Notes: generated by a model not told the origin, from the sequence alone. A DNA stretch of 12,858 bases from Halanaerobiales bacterium (GCA_016278415.1 JADQBV010000035.1:1-12858); one strand, 5' to 3'. Positions 1-6,443 are shown, counted from the stretch's first letter. Made by a program: numbers and translations.

Positions 1-1185
1 GGCTCACTTGCAAAATTGATTAATAATTTACCATATCAGACCTATCAAAATTTTATGGACTATATATTTGGTGAATCTTGGACGGTTTTTACAAATAATA
101 TCTATAATGCTACTTTTGCAGTGATTTCTATACTAATAGTGTTTACTATTAGTTCTAGTTTAGCTCAATCTTACAAGGAAAATTCTATGACTGCAAGTTT
201 AATTAGTTTTATAGCATTATTGGCATTAATTCAGACTGGCAATCAAAGTCTGGAAATACCTATGCAGTGGTTAGATTCTACTGGTTTGTTTGTGGCAATT
301 ATAGTAGCTATAGTTGCTACCGAGATATTTGTTAGACTAATGAAAAACAAGAGATTAATTATTCATATGCCTGATGGTGTTCCTCCTGCTCTTGCTAAAT
401 CATTCGCAGCTTTAATTCCTACTTTAATTATATTAGTATTATTTACAATAATAAAGTTACTTGCTATGAAATTTGGTATAGTTAATATTAATGAGGCTTT
501 ATATAATCTTTTGCAGGCACCCTTGGCTTCAATGGCGAATAATTTAGGTTCAGCTATAATAATAGTATTTTTAATGCACATCTTTTGGTTTTTTGGCTTA
601 CATGGTTCAAATATATTAGAACCAGTTATACAGGCTATGTATTTACCAGCATTGCAAGAAAATATAGTAGCAATGGCTGAAGGACAGGTGGCACCTAATA
701 TAATTACAAAATCTTTTTATGATGCCTTTGTTTATATGGGTGGAGCTGGTACAACCATTAGTTTAATATTGGCTATTTTTCTGGTGTCAAAGAGAGAAGA
801 TTATAGAGAATTAGGTAAACTATCTATTCCAATGGGGATATTTAATATAAATGAGCCAGTTTTATTTGGCTTACCAATTGTAATGAATCCTATTTTATTT
901 TTTCCCTTTATACTAACACCTATAGTATTGACAGTTACTAGTTATTTTGCTATTGTATTAAAGATAGTACCTCCTACAGTTGCTATGGTAACCTGGTCCA
1001 CACCACCTTTGATTAGTGGTTTCTTGGTAACCGGATCTATAATGGGTTCTTTATTACAGTTAATTAATATGATAATTGCTGTTTTTATATATATACCTTT
1101 TGTGGTTGTAGCTGATAGAGCTACCTACGGTCAGATAAAACACGAAACAAGAGTAAAAAAAGGGGAGATTAACAGTGGAATTTGA
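1..1185 (+). CDS. PTS EIIC, cellobiose/chitobiose (Lac) family, 5' truncated
   Basis: Membrane permease subunit of a sugar phosphotransferase system, which carries a beta-linked disaccharide such as cellobiose or diacetylchitobiose across the inner membrane while it is phosphorylated. The reading frame is open from base 1 (G-S-L-A-K...), so the true start lies before the window. About 394 codons are visible of a family length near 430, so perhaps 35-45 residues are missing. Several hydrophobic membrane segments are evident. The conserved substrate-site signatures are present: WFFGLHGSN (around 586-612) and NINEPVLFGLPIVMNP (844-891), the latter typical of CelB/ChbC/LacE permeases. The 3' end overlaps the EIIA gene by 11 bp, so the two are co-translated. 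EIIB is not in view and presumably lies upstream. Family is clear; the exact sugar is inferred only from the amino-sugar genes downstream. Confidence 0.93.
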   Translation, partial: GSLAKLINNLPYQTYQNFMDYIFGESWTVFTNNIYNATFAVISILIVFTISSSLAQSYKENSMTASLISFIALLALIQTGNQSLEIPMQWLDSTGLFVAIIVAIVATEIFVRLMKNKRLIIHMPDGVPPALAKSFAALIPTLIILVLFTIIKLLAMKFGIVNINEALYNLLQAPLASMANNLGSAIIIVFLMHIFWFFGLHGSNILEPVIQAMYLPALQENIVAMAEGQVAPNIITKSFYDAFVYMGGAGTTISLILAIFLVSKREDYRELGKLSIPMGIFNINEPVLFGLPIVMNPILFFPFILTPIVLTVTSYFAIVLKIVPPTVAMVTWSTPPLISGFLVTGSIMGSLLQLINMIIAVFIYIPFVVVADRATYGQIKHETRVKKGEINSGI

Positions 1186-1483
1186 ACAAACAATATTAAA
1201 TATAATAACATATAGTGGAGAGGCAAGGAATCAAGCAATAGGCGCAATAAAAGAAGCAAAAGCAGGGAAATTTCAAAAGGCTAAGGATTTCATTGTGGAA
1301 GCAGATAAATTATTAGTAAAAGCACATAAGAAACAAACTGAGTTGATTCAATTAGAGGCTTCAGGTGTTAAAATAAACCCATCATTATTATTGATTCACG
1401 GTCAGGATCATTTGATGAATGCGATGATGATCAAGGATATGGCTCAGGAATTTATTGATTTATATAAAAGGCTGGATGACTAA
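1175..1483 (+). CDS. PTS EIIA, lactose/cellobiose/chitobiose family
   Basis: Soluble cytoplasmic phosphocarrier (102 aa, full length for the family) that accepts phosphate from HPr and passes it to EIIB. It is a helical protein with the family signature LLLIHGQDHLMNAM at residues 71-84. His75 corresponds to the phosphorylated histidine and Asp78 to the metal-binding aspartate of the LacF/CelC family. The start is GTG at 1175, set by the ribosome site AGGGGAG (1161-1167) seven bases upstream, and it overlaps the end of EIIC by 11 bp. It is the last gene of its operon: an intrinsic terminator follows about 110 bp later. No phospho-glycosidase follows it. Chitobiose and cellobiose specificity cannot be separated from this sequence. 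Confidence 0.93.
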   Translation: MEFEQTILNIITYSGEARNQAIGAIKEAKAGKFQKAKDFIVEADKLLVKAHKKQTELIQLEASGVKINPSLLLIHGQDHLMNAMMIKDMAQEFIDLYKRLDD

Positions 1484-1590
1484 ATTTAATATTTTTAAAA
1501 TATAAGTAGGGCTTTTATCAATATACTATAGTTATATCTACTTATTCTATTTTAATTTTTTTAAAAAGTTAATAGTGTGTAGAGTGTGTA

Positions 1591-1622
1591 AAAGAGTGTG
1601 CAATAAAATGCACGCTCTTTTT
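1591..1622 (+). terminator. Intrinsic terminator after the PTS EIIA gene
   Basis: A 12-bp stem AAAGAGTGTGCA (1591-1602) / TGCACGCTCTTT (1609-1620) with one G-U pair and a six-base loop ATAAAA, running straight into a T-rich tail (TTTTTGTGTTTT from 1618). This is a textbook rho-independent terminator closing the PTS operon, and it insulates the sigma-54 promoter downstream. Confidence 0.92.
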
Positions 1623-1755
1623 GTGTTTTATAGGCAAAAGATAGGTGGATTTTTTCTTTCTAGAATAAATAAATTTAAATTTTTATTGCTGAAATACCAG
1701 TTCTTATAAGGTTTTTTAAAAAAAAATAAAAAATAAACAGTAAGATCGCTTAATC

Positions 1756-1771
1756 TGGCATGCTTCTTGCA
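1756..1771 (+). promoter_or_regulatory. Sigma-54 (RpoN) -24/-12 promoter for the ABC operon
   Basis: TGGCATG (1756-1762), four bases, then TTGCA (1767-1771). This fits the RpoN consensus TGGCACG-N4-TTGCW with a single C-to-T change. The invariant GG (1757-1758) and GC (1769-1770) have the required spacing. Transcription would start near 1781-1783, about 105 bases before the binding-protein ATG. I found no good sigma-70 promoter in the same stretch. Such promoters need an AAA+ enhancer-binding activator. In Firmicutes the PRD-containing LevR/CelR type is common on PTS operons. No activator gene is in this window. Confidence 0.78.
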
Positions 1772-1805
1772 TCTATATATTAGTGAGGGAATTGATAAGG
1801 ATTAT

Positions 1806-1853
1806 ATGGGTTACTTAGGAGGTGATATTTTGTTCCGCTTTTTCATTTTATAA
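1806..1853 (+). other. Possible leader mini-ORF with consensus Shine-Dalgarno
   Basis: The leader of the ABC operon has AGGAGGTGAT (1817-1826), almost fully complementary to the 3' end of 16S rRNA and a better ribosome site than that of any real gene here. Seven bases after its AGGAGG core is a TTG codon (1830) opening a 7-codon ORF, MFRFFIL, ending at TAA 1851-1853. The same frame also opens at ATG 1806 (15 codons, with a weak AAGGA before it). It could be a leader peptide that couples translation to the operon, a ribosome standby site, or the relic of a lost gene start. No function is known. Confidence 0.3.
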
Positions 1854-1888
1854 TTTGTATTAAAAATTAATAGGGGGTTAAAATTAAG

Positions 1889-3139
1889 ATGAAAAAAATA
1901 TTAGTATTAACAATGGTTTTAGTACTTTCTATGGCAATGATGGTACAGGCAGCTGATAATGTAACTTTAAGACTTGTAACAATGTTTGGTGGAACAGATC
2001 CTGTTAGAGATGTTTATCAAGAGCTTATAGAAAAATTTGAGGCTGAAAATCCTGGTGTTAAGATAATTGATGAATCAGCTACTGCTGATGATGCTTTTAA
2101 GATAAGAGTAGAAAATGATTTTATAGCAGGTAATGAACCTGATATTACAATGTACTTTACTCAGTCTATGGGTAAACCAATCATTCAAACTAACAGGGTA
2201 ATGCCTTTAGATGAACTTTTAGCTGAAGACCCAGAATGGGCCGAAGGCTTATTAGATTCTGCACTTAATCAGGTAAGAGCAGAAGATGGTAATGTATATG
2301 CTATACCCATTACTGGTTTTTATGAAGGTCTTATTGTAAATCTAGACTTATTTGAAGAATATAGCCTTGAATTACCAACTGATTGGGCTAAATTCGAAAA
2401 GGCTATTGATGTATTTAGGAAAAATGACATAGCACCTATAGCTGCTGGTTTAGGGAAAATACCTCATTATAATATAGAACATTTTATACTTAAGGTAGCT
2501 GGTGCTGAAGGACATAGTGCTGGCTTAGTAAATGGTATTGATCCAGGCTGGGTTGAAGGTCTAAATACAATTAAAGATTTATATAAAGATGCTGCTTATA
2601 TGAGAGATGCTTTAACAACTGGCTGGGAAGAATCACAAAACTTATTTGCTGCCGGAAGAGCTGGTATGATTATCGAGGGTTCATGGGCAATTAATACTGC
2701 TATGAATGATGGTGCTAATAATGTAACAATAATGCCAATGCCTGCTAAACCAGGAACAGCTGGTAATAATAGTGATATGGTTGCAGGATTTAGCTCGGGT
2801 TTCTATCTAAGTAAAGAAGCTTACAATGATCCTAAGAAAAAAGAAATGGTACTTAAATTGTTCAAAGCAATCACAAGCAAAGAATTCATTAAAGCTGCAG
2901 CTGAAGCAAATGGTGGTTTGCCAGCAGCAAAGGTTACTCCTGAAGGTTTACAACAACCTTATATAGATGGAATTGCCGCTGTACAGAATGCTGATAACTT
3001 AGTTATGCCTATTGACTCACAGATAACACCTCCAGCATTTGCTGAAATCGTTAAGGGTGTAGCTTATATATGTGCTGAAAGAAGAGAAGCGGAAGAAGTA
3101 TTAGAAGCTGCAAGAGAAATTGAACTATCTGCTCAATAA
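1889..3139 (+). CDS. ABC sugar transporter, extracytoplasmic binding protein (family 1, CUT1)
   Basis: Captures the transported sugar outside the inner membrane and delivers it to the two permeases encoded next. The 416-aa length fits the UgpB/MalE-like family. Residues 1-21 form a Sec signal peptide (KK at 2-3, a hydrophobic core, VQA before ADN) with a predicted type I cleavage after Ala21. There is no lipobox: the only cysteine is Cys395. This points to a free periplasmic protein, unlike the lipoprotein form of monoderm Firmicutes. Family features include the N-terminal lobe strand with FGGTDP, and NLFAAGRAGMIIEGSWAIN at 251-269. The start is ATG 1889, preceded by AGGGGGT (1872-1878). It is transcribed from the sigma-54 promoter and followed by a terminator-like hairpin that should favour its expression over the permeases. 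The ligand is inferred from context (GlcNAc or chito-/chitosan-oligosaccharides), not from residues. Confidence 0.92.
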   Translation: MKKILVLTMVLVLSMAMMVQAADNVTLRLVTMFGGTDPVRDVYQELIEKFEAENPGVKIIDESATADDAFKIRVENDFIAGNEPDITMYFTQSMGKPIIQTNRVMPLDELLAEDPEWAEGLLDSALNQVRAEDGNVYAIPITGFYEGLIVNLDLFEEYSLELPTDWAKFEKAIDVFRKNDIAPIAAGLGKIPHYNIEHFILKVAGAEGHSAGLVNGIDPGWVEGLNTIKDLYKDAAYMRDALTTGWEESQNLFAAGRAGMIIEGSWAINTAMNDGANNVTIMPMPAKPGTAGNNSDMVAGFSSGFYLSKEAYNDPKKKEMVLKLFKAITSKEFIKAAAEANGGLPAAKVTPEGLQQPYIDGIAAVQNADNLVMPIDSQITPPAFAEIVKGVAYICAERREAEEVLEAAREIELSAQ

Positions 3140-3156
3140 TTTTTACCAAGAAGACT

Positions 3157-3182
3157 AGGGGGCAGTTCAGACTGCCCCTTTT
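3157..3182 (+). terminator. Terminator-like hairpin between binding protein and permeases
   Basis: Stem GGGGCAGT (3159-3166) / ACTGCCCC (3171-3178) with a four-base TCAG loop, extended by a G-U and an A-U pair to 10 bp, and followed by only four T residues (3179-3182). It lies 17 bases after the binding-protein stop and just before the permease ribosome site. It is probably a leaky terminator or an mRNA-stabilising 3' hairpin, giving excess binding protein over permeases as is common in ABC operons. Confidence 0.8.
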
Positions 3183-3187
3183 CATCT

Positions 3188-3205
3188 AAGGAGGGGATAA
3201 AAATT
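3188..3205 (+). promoter_or_regulatory. Ribosome binding site of permease 1, pointing to an ATT start
   Basis: AAGGAGGGG (3188-3196) is a strong Shine-Dalgarno, but the first ATG of the permease frame (3227) is 30 bases further on, which is too far. In the same frame, ATT at 3203-3205 lies six bases after it, the ideal distance. No ATG, GTG or TTG lies between them in frame. Initiation at ATT would add eight residues (M-K-T-N-Q-D-K-K) before Met-Ile-Phe, giving the charged N-terminus usual in this family. Confidence 0.55.
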
Positions 3206-3226
3206 AAAACTAATCAAGATAAAAAA

Positions 3227-4075
3227 ATGATTTTCGTTTTCCTTTTTCCGGCATTATTATTAATTTCCATATTCCTCTTTTATCCAATATTTAGGAGTTT
3301 TTATAAAAGCTTCTTTATGGCTATTAATAATATAAATCCTCGTTTTGTTGGTTTTGATAACTATATTAAAATGTTTAATGATACAGCGATTATTATAGCA
3401 ATTAGAAATACAATGATTTATATGATGGCAGCTATAGTATTTCAAGTTGGCTTGGGTATTGTCTTTGCAATATTAGTAGATATGGTAAAGACCGGTCAGC
3501 GTTTTTTTAAAACTGTGTATTTCTTTCCAATTGTAATATCTGCTGCAGCCTTAGGGCTAATGTTTAAATTGATTTATTCATATGATGCAGGATTATTGAA
3601 TGGACTCTTAGAGATGATGGGCTATGAACCTATACTATGGATTACTGAAAAAACTGCACTTTTAAGTGTTTTGGCTCCAGCTATATGGCAGTATGTTGGT
3701 TTTTATTTTATTATAATACTTACAGCCATTACAAAAATACCTGAAAGCCTTTATGAGGTATCTTATTTAGAAGGGGCTAGTAATTTACAGAGAATTACTA
3801 AAATTACCCTACCGTTAATTTTTAGTGACATAAAGGTATGTTTAATATTAGCAATTACAGGGGCGTTAAGGGTTTTTGGTATTGTCTGGATTATTACACA
3901 AGGAGGTCCATTTGATTCATCACAGGTTTTAGGAACATATCTATATGATACTGTATTCCAGAGTAGGATGTATGGATATGGTTCTGCTATAGCTATATTA
4001 ATTATCGCACTAGGTTTTGTTGTAGTTTTTCTTACAAATAAATTTGTTAAAGCAGAAGAAGTTACAATAAATTAA
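3227..4075 (+). CDS. ABC sugar transporter permease 1 (MalF/UgpA-like, CUT1)
   Basis: Inner-membrane subunit that forms the translocation channel with the next permease. From Met at 3227 it is 282 aa with about six hydrophobic segments, starting at residues 2-22. The cytoplasmic EAA loop that docks the ATPase is at residues 177-197 (EVSYLEGASNLQRITKITLPL), matching the EAA---(D/E)GA---------I-LP pattern. The C-terminal TQGGPFDSSQVLGTYLYDTVF (224-244) is also typical of MalF-type sugar permeases. I give the conservative ATG start. The ribosome site favours an ATT start at 3203, which would make the protein 290 aa. Permease 2 follows after 17 bp. No ATP-binding subunit is encoded here, so the importer must borrow a shared MsmX/UgpC-type ATPase made elsewhere. 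Confidence 0.93.
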   Translation: MIFVFLFPALLLISIFLFYPIFRSFYKSFFMAINNINPRFVGFDNYIKMFNDTAIIIAIRNTMIYMMAAIVFQVGLGIVFAILVDMVKTGQRFFKTVYFFPIVISAAALGLMFKLIYSYDAGLLNGLLEMMGYEPILWITEKTALLSVLAPAIWQYVGFYFIIILTAITKIPESLYEVSYLEGASNLQRITKITLPLIFSDIKVCLILAITGALRVFGIVWIITQGGPFDSSQVLGTYLYDTVFQSRMYGYGSAIAILIIALGFVVVFLTNKFVKAEEVTIN

Positions 4076-4092
4076 TGGGAGGAGCTCTCTAA

Positions 4093-4968
4093 ATGTTGAA
4101 AACGGCTAAGTTAAAAAGTGTCTTTCAAATGACACAGAATTATTTTAGTGATATAAGTTTGTCAAAGTTTATAATATATATAATCTTATTTACATGGGCA
4201 TTTACAACTATTATACCTTTTTTATGGGTTATTAATAATTCTTTTAGGGATTCTTTTGATATTATGAATGATCCATTTATCATAGCAGATAGTTTTAATC
4301 TGCAGAATTATATAAATGCAGTAGATAGAATAAATGTTATTAGAAGTTATATGAATAGTATTATAATGTCTGGAAGTACAGTAATTCTTGTTTTATTATT
4401 TGGAGGTATGGCATCATATGTTTTGGCTAGATTTAATTTTAGATTTAAGACATCAATAAAAAATATATTGGCGATTGGTCTTTTGATTCCAGCCTTTGTG
4501 ACAGTTATTCCTGTCTATGAATTACTGATAGAATGGGATTTAGTTAATACTTATTTAGCACTAATTCTCCCACATACTGCAGGTAATTTAATATTTGCAA
4601 TTTTAATACTCACCACATATATGGCTTCATTATCAAGAGAGGTAGAGGAGGCAGCCATTTTGGATGGGGCATCAAGGTGGCAAATATTTATCCGTATATT
4701 TGTTCCGATGTCAAGACCAGCTTTCGCTACTGTTGGTATTTTTACATTTCTCTGGTCATTTAATGACTTATTCTTAGCACTGGTATATGTAAATCAAAAA
4801 TCAGTACGCCCAATTGTGGCATTATTAAATGCTGTGACTTCTCAGTATGGAACAGATTACGGTCTCCATGCAACCGCGGTAGTTGTTACTGTAATCCCAG
4901 TATTAATTGTATATTTAATATTACAAGAAAATATAGTCAAAGGTTTAACAGCAGGTGCTTATAGATAG
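4093..4968 (+). CDS. ABC sugar transporter permease 2 (MalG/UgpE-like, CUT1)
   Basis: Second channel subunit of the importer, 291 aa. A cytoplasmic N-terminus of about 25 residues is followed by a first membrane helix near residues 27-48 (the conserved PFLWVINNSFR region), and about six helices in total. The EAA loop EEAAILDGASRWQIFIRIFVP at about 185-205 is close to the MalG consensus. The WSFNDLFLALVYV segment (221-233) is also characteristic. The start is ATG 4093, with GGGAGGAG (4077-4084) eight bases upstream. It is the last gene of the transporter set; no terminator is evident after it, so read-through into nagA is possible in addition to nagA's own candidate promoter. Confidence 0.94.
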   Translation: MLKTAKLKSVFQMTQNYFSDISLSKFIIYIILFTWAFTTIIPFLWVINNSFRDSFDIMNDPFIIADSFNLQNYINAVDRINVIRSYMNSIIMSGSTVILVLLFGGMASYVLARFNFRFKTSIKNILAIGLLIPAFVTVIPVYELLIEWDLVNTYLALILPHTAGNLIFAILILTTYMASLSREVEEAAILDGASRWQIFIRIFVPMSRPAFATVGIFTFLWSFNDLFLALVYVNQKSVRPIVALLNAVTSQYGTDYGLHATAVVVTVIPVLIVYLILQENIVKGLTAGAYR

Positions 4969-5032
4969 ATTGTTGAAATATCACTTTTAATTTTAACTAT
5001 TTCTAAGATGTCCCCCCCTTCTTTATAAGCCG

Positions 5033-5075
5033 CCAGGAAAGAGGTTATAAGAAAGCACTTGGTTCCCTTTCCTGG
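5033..5075 (+). repeat. Inverted repeat / hairpin upstream of nagA
   Basis: CCAGGAAAG (5033-5041) is perfectly repeated in inverse as CTTTCCTGG (5067-5075). The pairing continues inward with GG (5043-5044) against CC (5065-5066) around one bulged A, and an outer AAGCC/GGCTT pair can extend it. The loop is about 20 bases. There is no T-run after it, so it is not an intrinsic terminator. The right arm covers the -35 position of the candidate nagA promoter, so it could act as a DNA operator, or as an RNA hairpin in read-through transcripts from the ABC operon. Confidence 0.6.
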
Positions 5076-5087
5076 TAGTATGGCTTG

Positions 5088-5096
5088 TGATATAAT
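5088..5096 (+). promoter_or_regulatory. Extended -10 promoter for nagA
   Basis: TGATATAAT is a perfect extended -10 element (TG, one base, TATAAT at 5091-5096). The -35 position is poor, as extended -10 promoters tolerate. Transcription would begin near 5103, about 50 bases before the nagA ATG. An inverted repeat lies immediately upstream. Confidence 0.5.
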
Positions 5097-5153
5097 AATA
5101 GTGATAAGCTGCAGATATTCTGTTGAGGAAATTATAGGAGTTGACAAATTACT

Positions 5154-6320
5154 ATGAATTTAATTAAAAATTCAAAAATAATATTAAAAGATCAGATTAT
5201 AGAAGGAGCGGTCTTATTTTCTAGTAAGATTGAAAGCATTATTATAGAAGATATTGATGTTCATCTAGATAAACTAAAAAATACTTATGGAAGTTTAAAT
5301 GTAATTGATGGAAAAGGCTATTATCTATCACCTGGTTTTGTTGATATCCATATACATGGTACGGCTGGTTTTGATACAATGGATGGAACTCAGCAGGCCA
5401 TTAGTAAAATCAAGAGTTCCTTAATAAAATCTGGTGTTACCTCTTTTTTGGCAACTACAATGTCTATGCCAATTAATGAGATAATAAAAGCCCTTAAAGC
5501 AATTCGATATGATATGGATGAAGAGCATATTGGTTCTGATGGAGCCAGGATAATAGGGTGTCATTTGGAAGGTCCTTTCCTTAACAAGGAATATAAAGGG
5601 GCACAGGCTTCAAAAGATATAGTCTATCCAGATATTGAACTAATAAAAGAATATATAAATATAATCAAAATTGTAACAGTTGCCCCGGAAATTAAGTCAG
5701 CAGAAGCAATGGTTAGGTATCTAAAAGATGAAGGCATCGTTATTTCGGCAGGACATACAGGGGCATCATATGAGGATATACTAAGTGCTCGTAAATGGGG
5801 GCTTTCTCATGTAACCCATTTGTTTAATGCAATGACAAAATTACATCATAGAAAACCAGGAATTATAGGGGCAGCCCTTACCACCGATATGACCTGTGAA
5901 TTGATAGCTGATTTTATACACCTTCATCCTGCAATAATTAAGATAGTTCTTCAGGCTAAGGAACTGGATAAAATAATTTTAATAACAGATCAAATGAGAG
6001 CAGGAACTTTAGGAGAAGGTGATTATGACCTGGGTGGACAGAAGGTATTTGTAAAAGAGGGCTCGGCTCGCTTAGAAGATGGGCAGTTGGCTGGAAGTAT
6101 ACTTACCATAGATCAGGCGGTACGGAATATAAATCAAATTAGTGAACTAAATTTAAATGAAATAATTAATATGGTTACTTATAATGCTGCAAAACTTTTA
6201 GGACTGGAAGATCAAATTGGTTTACTTAAAGAAGGTAATAGGGCTGATTTCGTGATGTTAAATAAAAATTTGGAAGTTATCAATGTATATAAAGACGGGC
6301 AACTTCAAAGTCATCATTAG
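5154..6320 (+). CDS. nagA: N-acetylglucosamine-6-phosphate deacetylase
   Basis: Cytoplasmic metal enzyme that removes acetate from GlcNAc-6-P to give GlcN-6-P, the step before NagB. The 388-aa length is normal for the family. It has the amidohydrolase TIM barrel: PGFVDIHIHG with His66 and His68, HLEGPFLN with the metal-binding Glu139, SAGHTGAS with His201, THLFNAM with His222, and ITDQMRAG with the catalytic Asp279. Keeping both His66 and His68 resembles the Bacillus-type enzymes that can hold two metals. The start is ATG 5154; the nearest GGAG (5137-5140) is 13 bases away, so translation may be modest. It follows the ABC permeases by 185 bp. A related deacetylase activity on chitobiose-6-P or oligomers cannot be excluded. 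Confidence 0.96.
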   Translation: MNLIKNSKIILKDQIIEGAVLFSSKIESIIIEDIDVHLDKLKNTYGSLNVIDGKGYYLSPGFVDIHIHGTAGFDTMDGTQQAISKIKSSLIKSGVTSFLATTMSMPINEIIKALKAIRYDMDEEHIGSDGARIIGCHLEGPFLNKEYKGAQASKDIVYPDIELIKEYINIIKIVTVAPEIKSAEAMVRYLKDEGIVISAGHTGASYEDILSARKWGLSHVTHLFNAMTKLHHRKPGIIGAALTTDMTCELIADFIHLHPAIIKIVLQAKELDKIILITDQMRAGTLGEGDYDLGGQKVFVKEGSARLEDGQLAGSILTIDQAVRNINQISELNLNEIINMVTYNAAKLLGLEDQIGLLKEGNRADFVMLNKNLEVINVYKDGQLQSHH

Positions 6321-6372
6321 TTTAATAATGCTGATTGTAGATTTTACATTAATTATATTAGTTTAACAGGAT

Positions 6373-6392
6373 ATAATTGTTATAACAATTAT
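6373..6392. promoter_or_regulatory. Perfect 20-bp palindrome, candidate operator
   Basis: ATAATTGTTA and its exact reverse complement TAACAATTAT abut to make a 20-bp perfect palindrome in the nagA-nagB gap. It overlaps a TATAAT hexamer (6372-6377) that lacks a partner -35, and lies about 21 bp upstream of the -35 of the nagB promoter. It is a plausible site for the ROK regulator encoded two genes on. I found no second copy in the window, so the assignment is inference. Confidence 0.5.
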
Positions 6393-6413
6393 TGGTTTTA
6401 CTTTTTAAAAGAC

Positions 6414-6443
6414 TTGATAAAAGTATTATAAAAATGATATACT
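6414..6443 (+). promoter_or_regulatory. Sigma-70-type promoter for nagB
   Basis: TTGATA (6414-6419), an 18-bp spacer, then TATACT (6438-6443), with TG one base before the -10 (6435-6436), making an extended -10. Transcription would start near 6450 and leave a leader of about 110 bases before nagB, in which I see no recognised riboswitch. Confidence 0.65.

Larger units (their letters stand above)
1484..1888. other. 405-bp intergenic regulatory region between PTS and ABC operons
   Basis: No convincing protein gene. In order it holds: an inverted repeat ATAAGTAG (1502-1509) / CTACTTAT (1538-1545) followed by a T-rich run, possibly a weak first terminator or an operator; the strong terminator at 1591-1622; a perfect AT-only palindrome AAATTTAAATTT (1671-1682), possibly just low complexity; a run of A-tracts (about 1711-1738); the sigma-54-type promoter (1756-1771); and a roughly 105-base untranslated leader containing a consensus ribosome site and a tiny ORF. 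The stretch between terminator and promoter is the place to expect binding sites for an enhancer-binding protein, but I could not identify a repeated site with confidence. Confidence 0.7.

Noticed and set aside
1575..1602. GTGTGTA-like tandem repeats before the PTS terminator
   Set aside because: Three imperfect short units, the last forming the terminator stem; too degenerate to call a functional repeat.
4095..4108. Possible CcpA cre site (TGAAAACGGCTAAG) at the start of permease 2
   Set aside because: Only the left half fits the cre consensus and it lies inside a coding region, so it is likely chance.
4959..5147. Minus-strand ORF of 62 codons in the gap before nagA
   Set aside because: It needs a TTG start, has no ribosome site, resembles no family I know, and lies over the inverted repeat and promoter elements.
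6372..6377. TATAAT as a second nagB promoter
   Set aside because: No -35 at a workable distance and no extended -10 TG; the promoter at 6414-6443 is much better.
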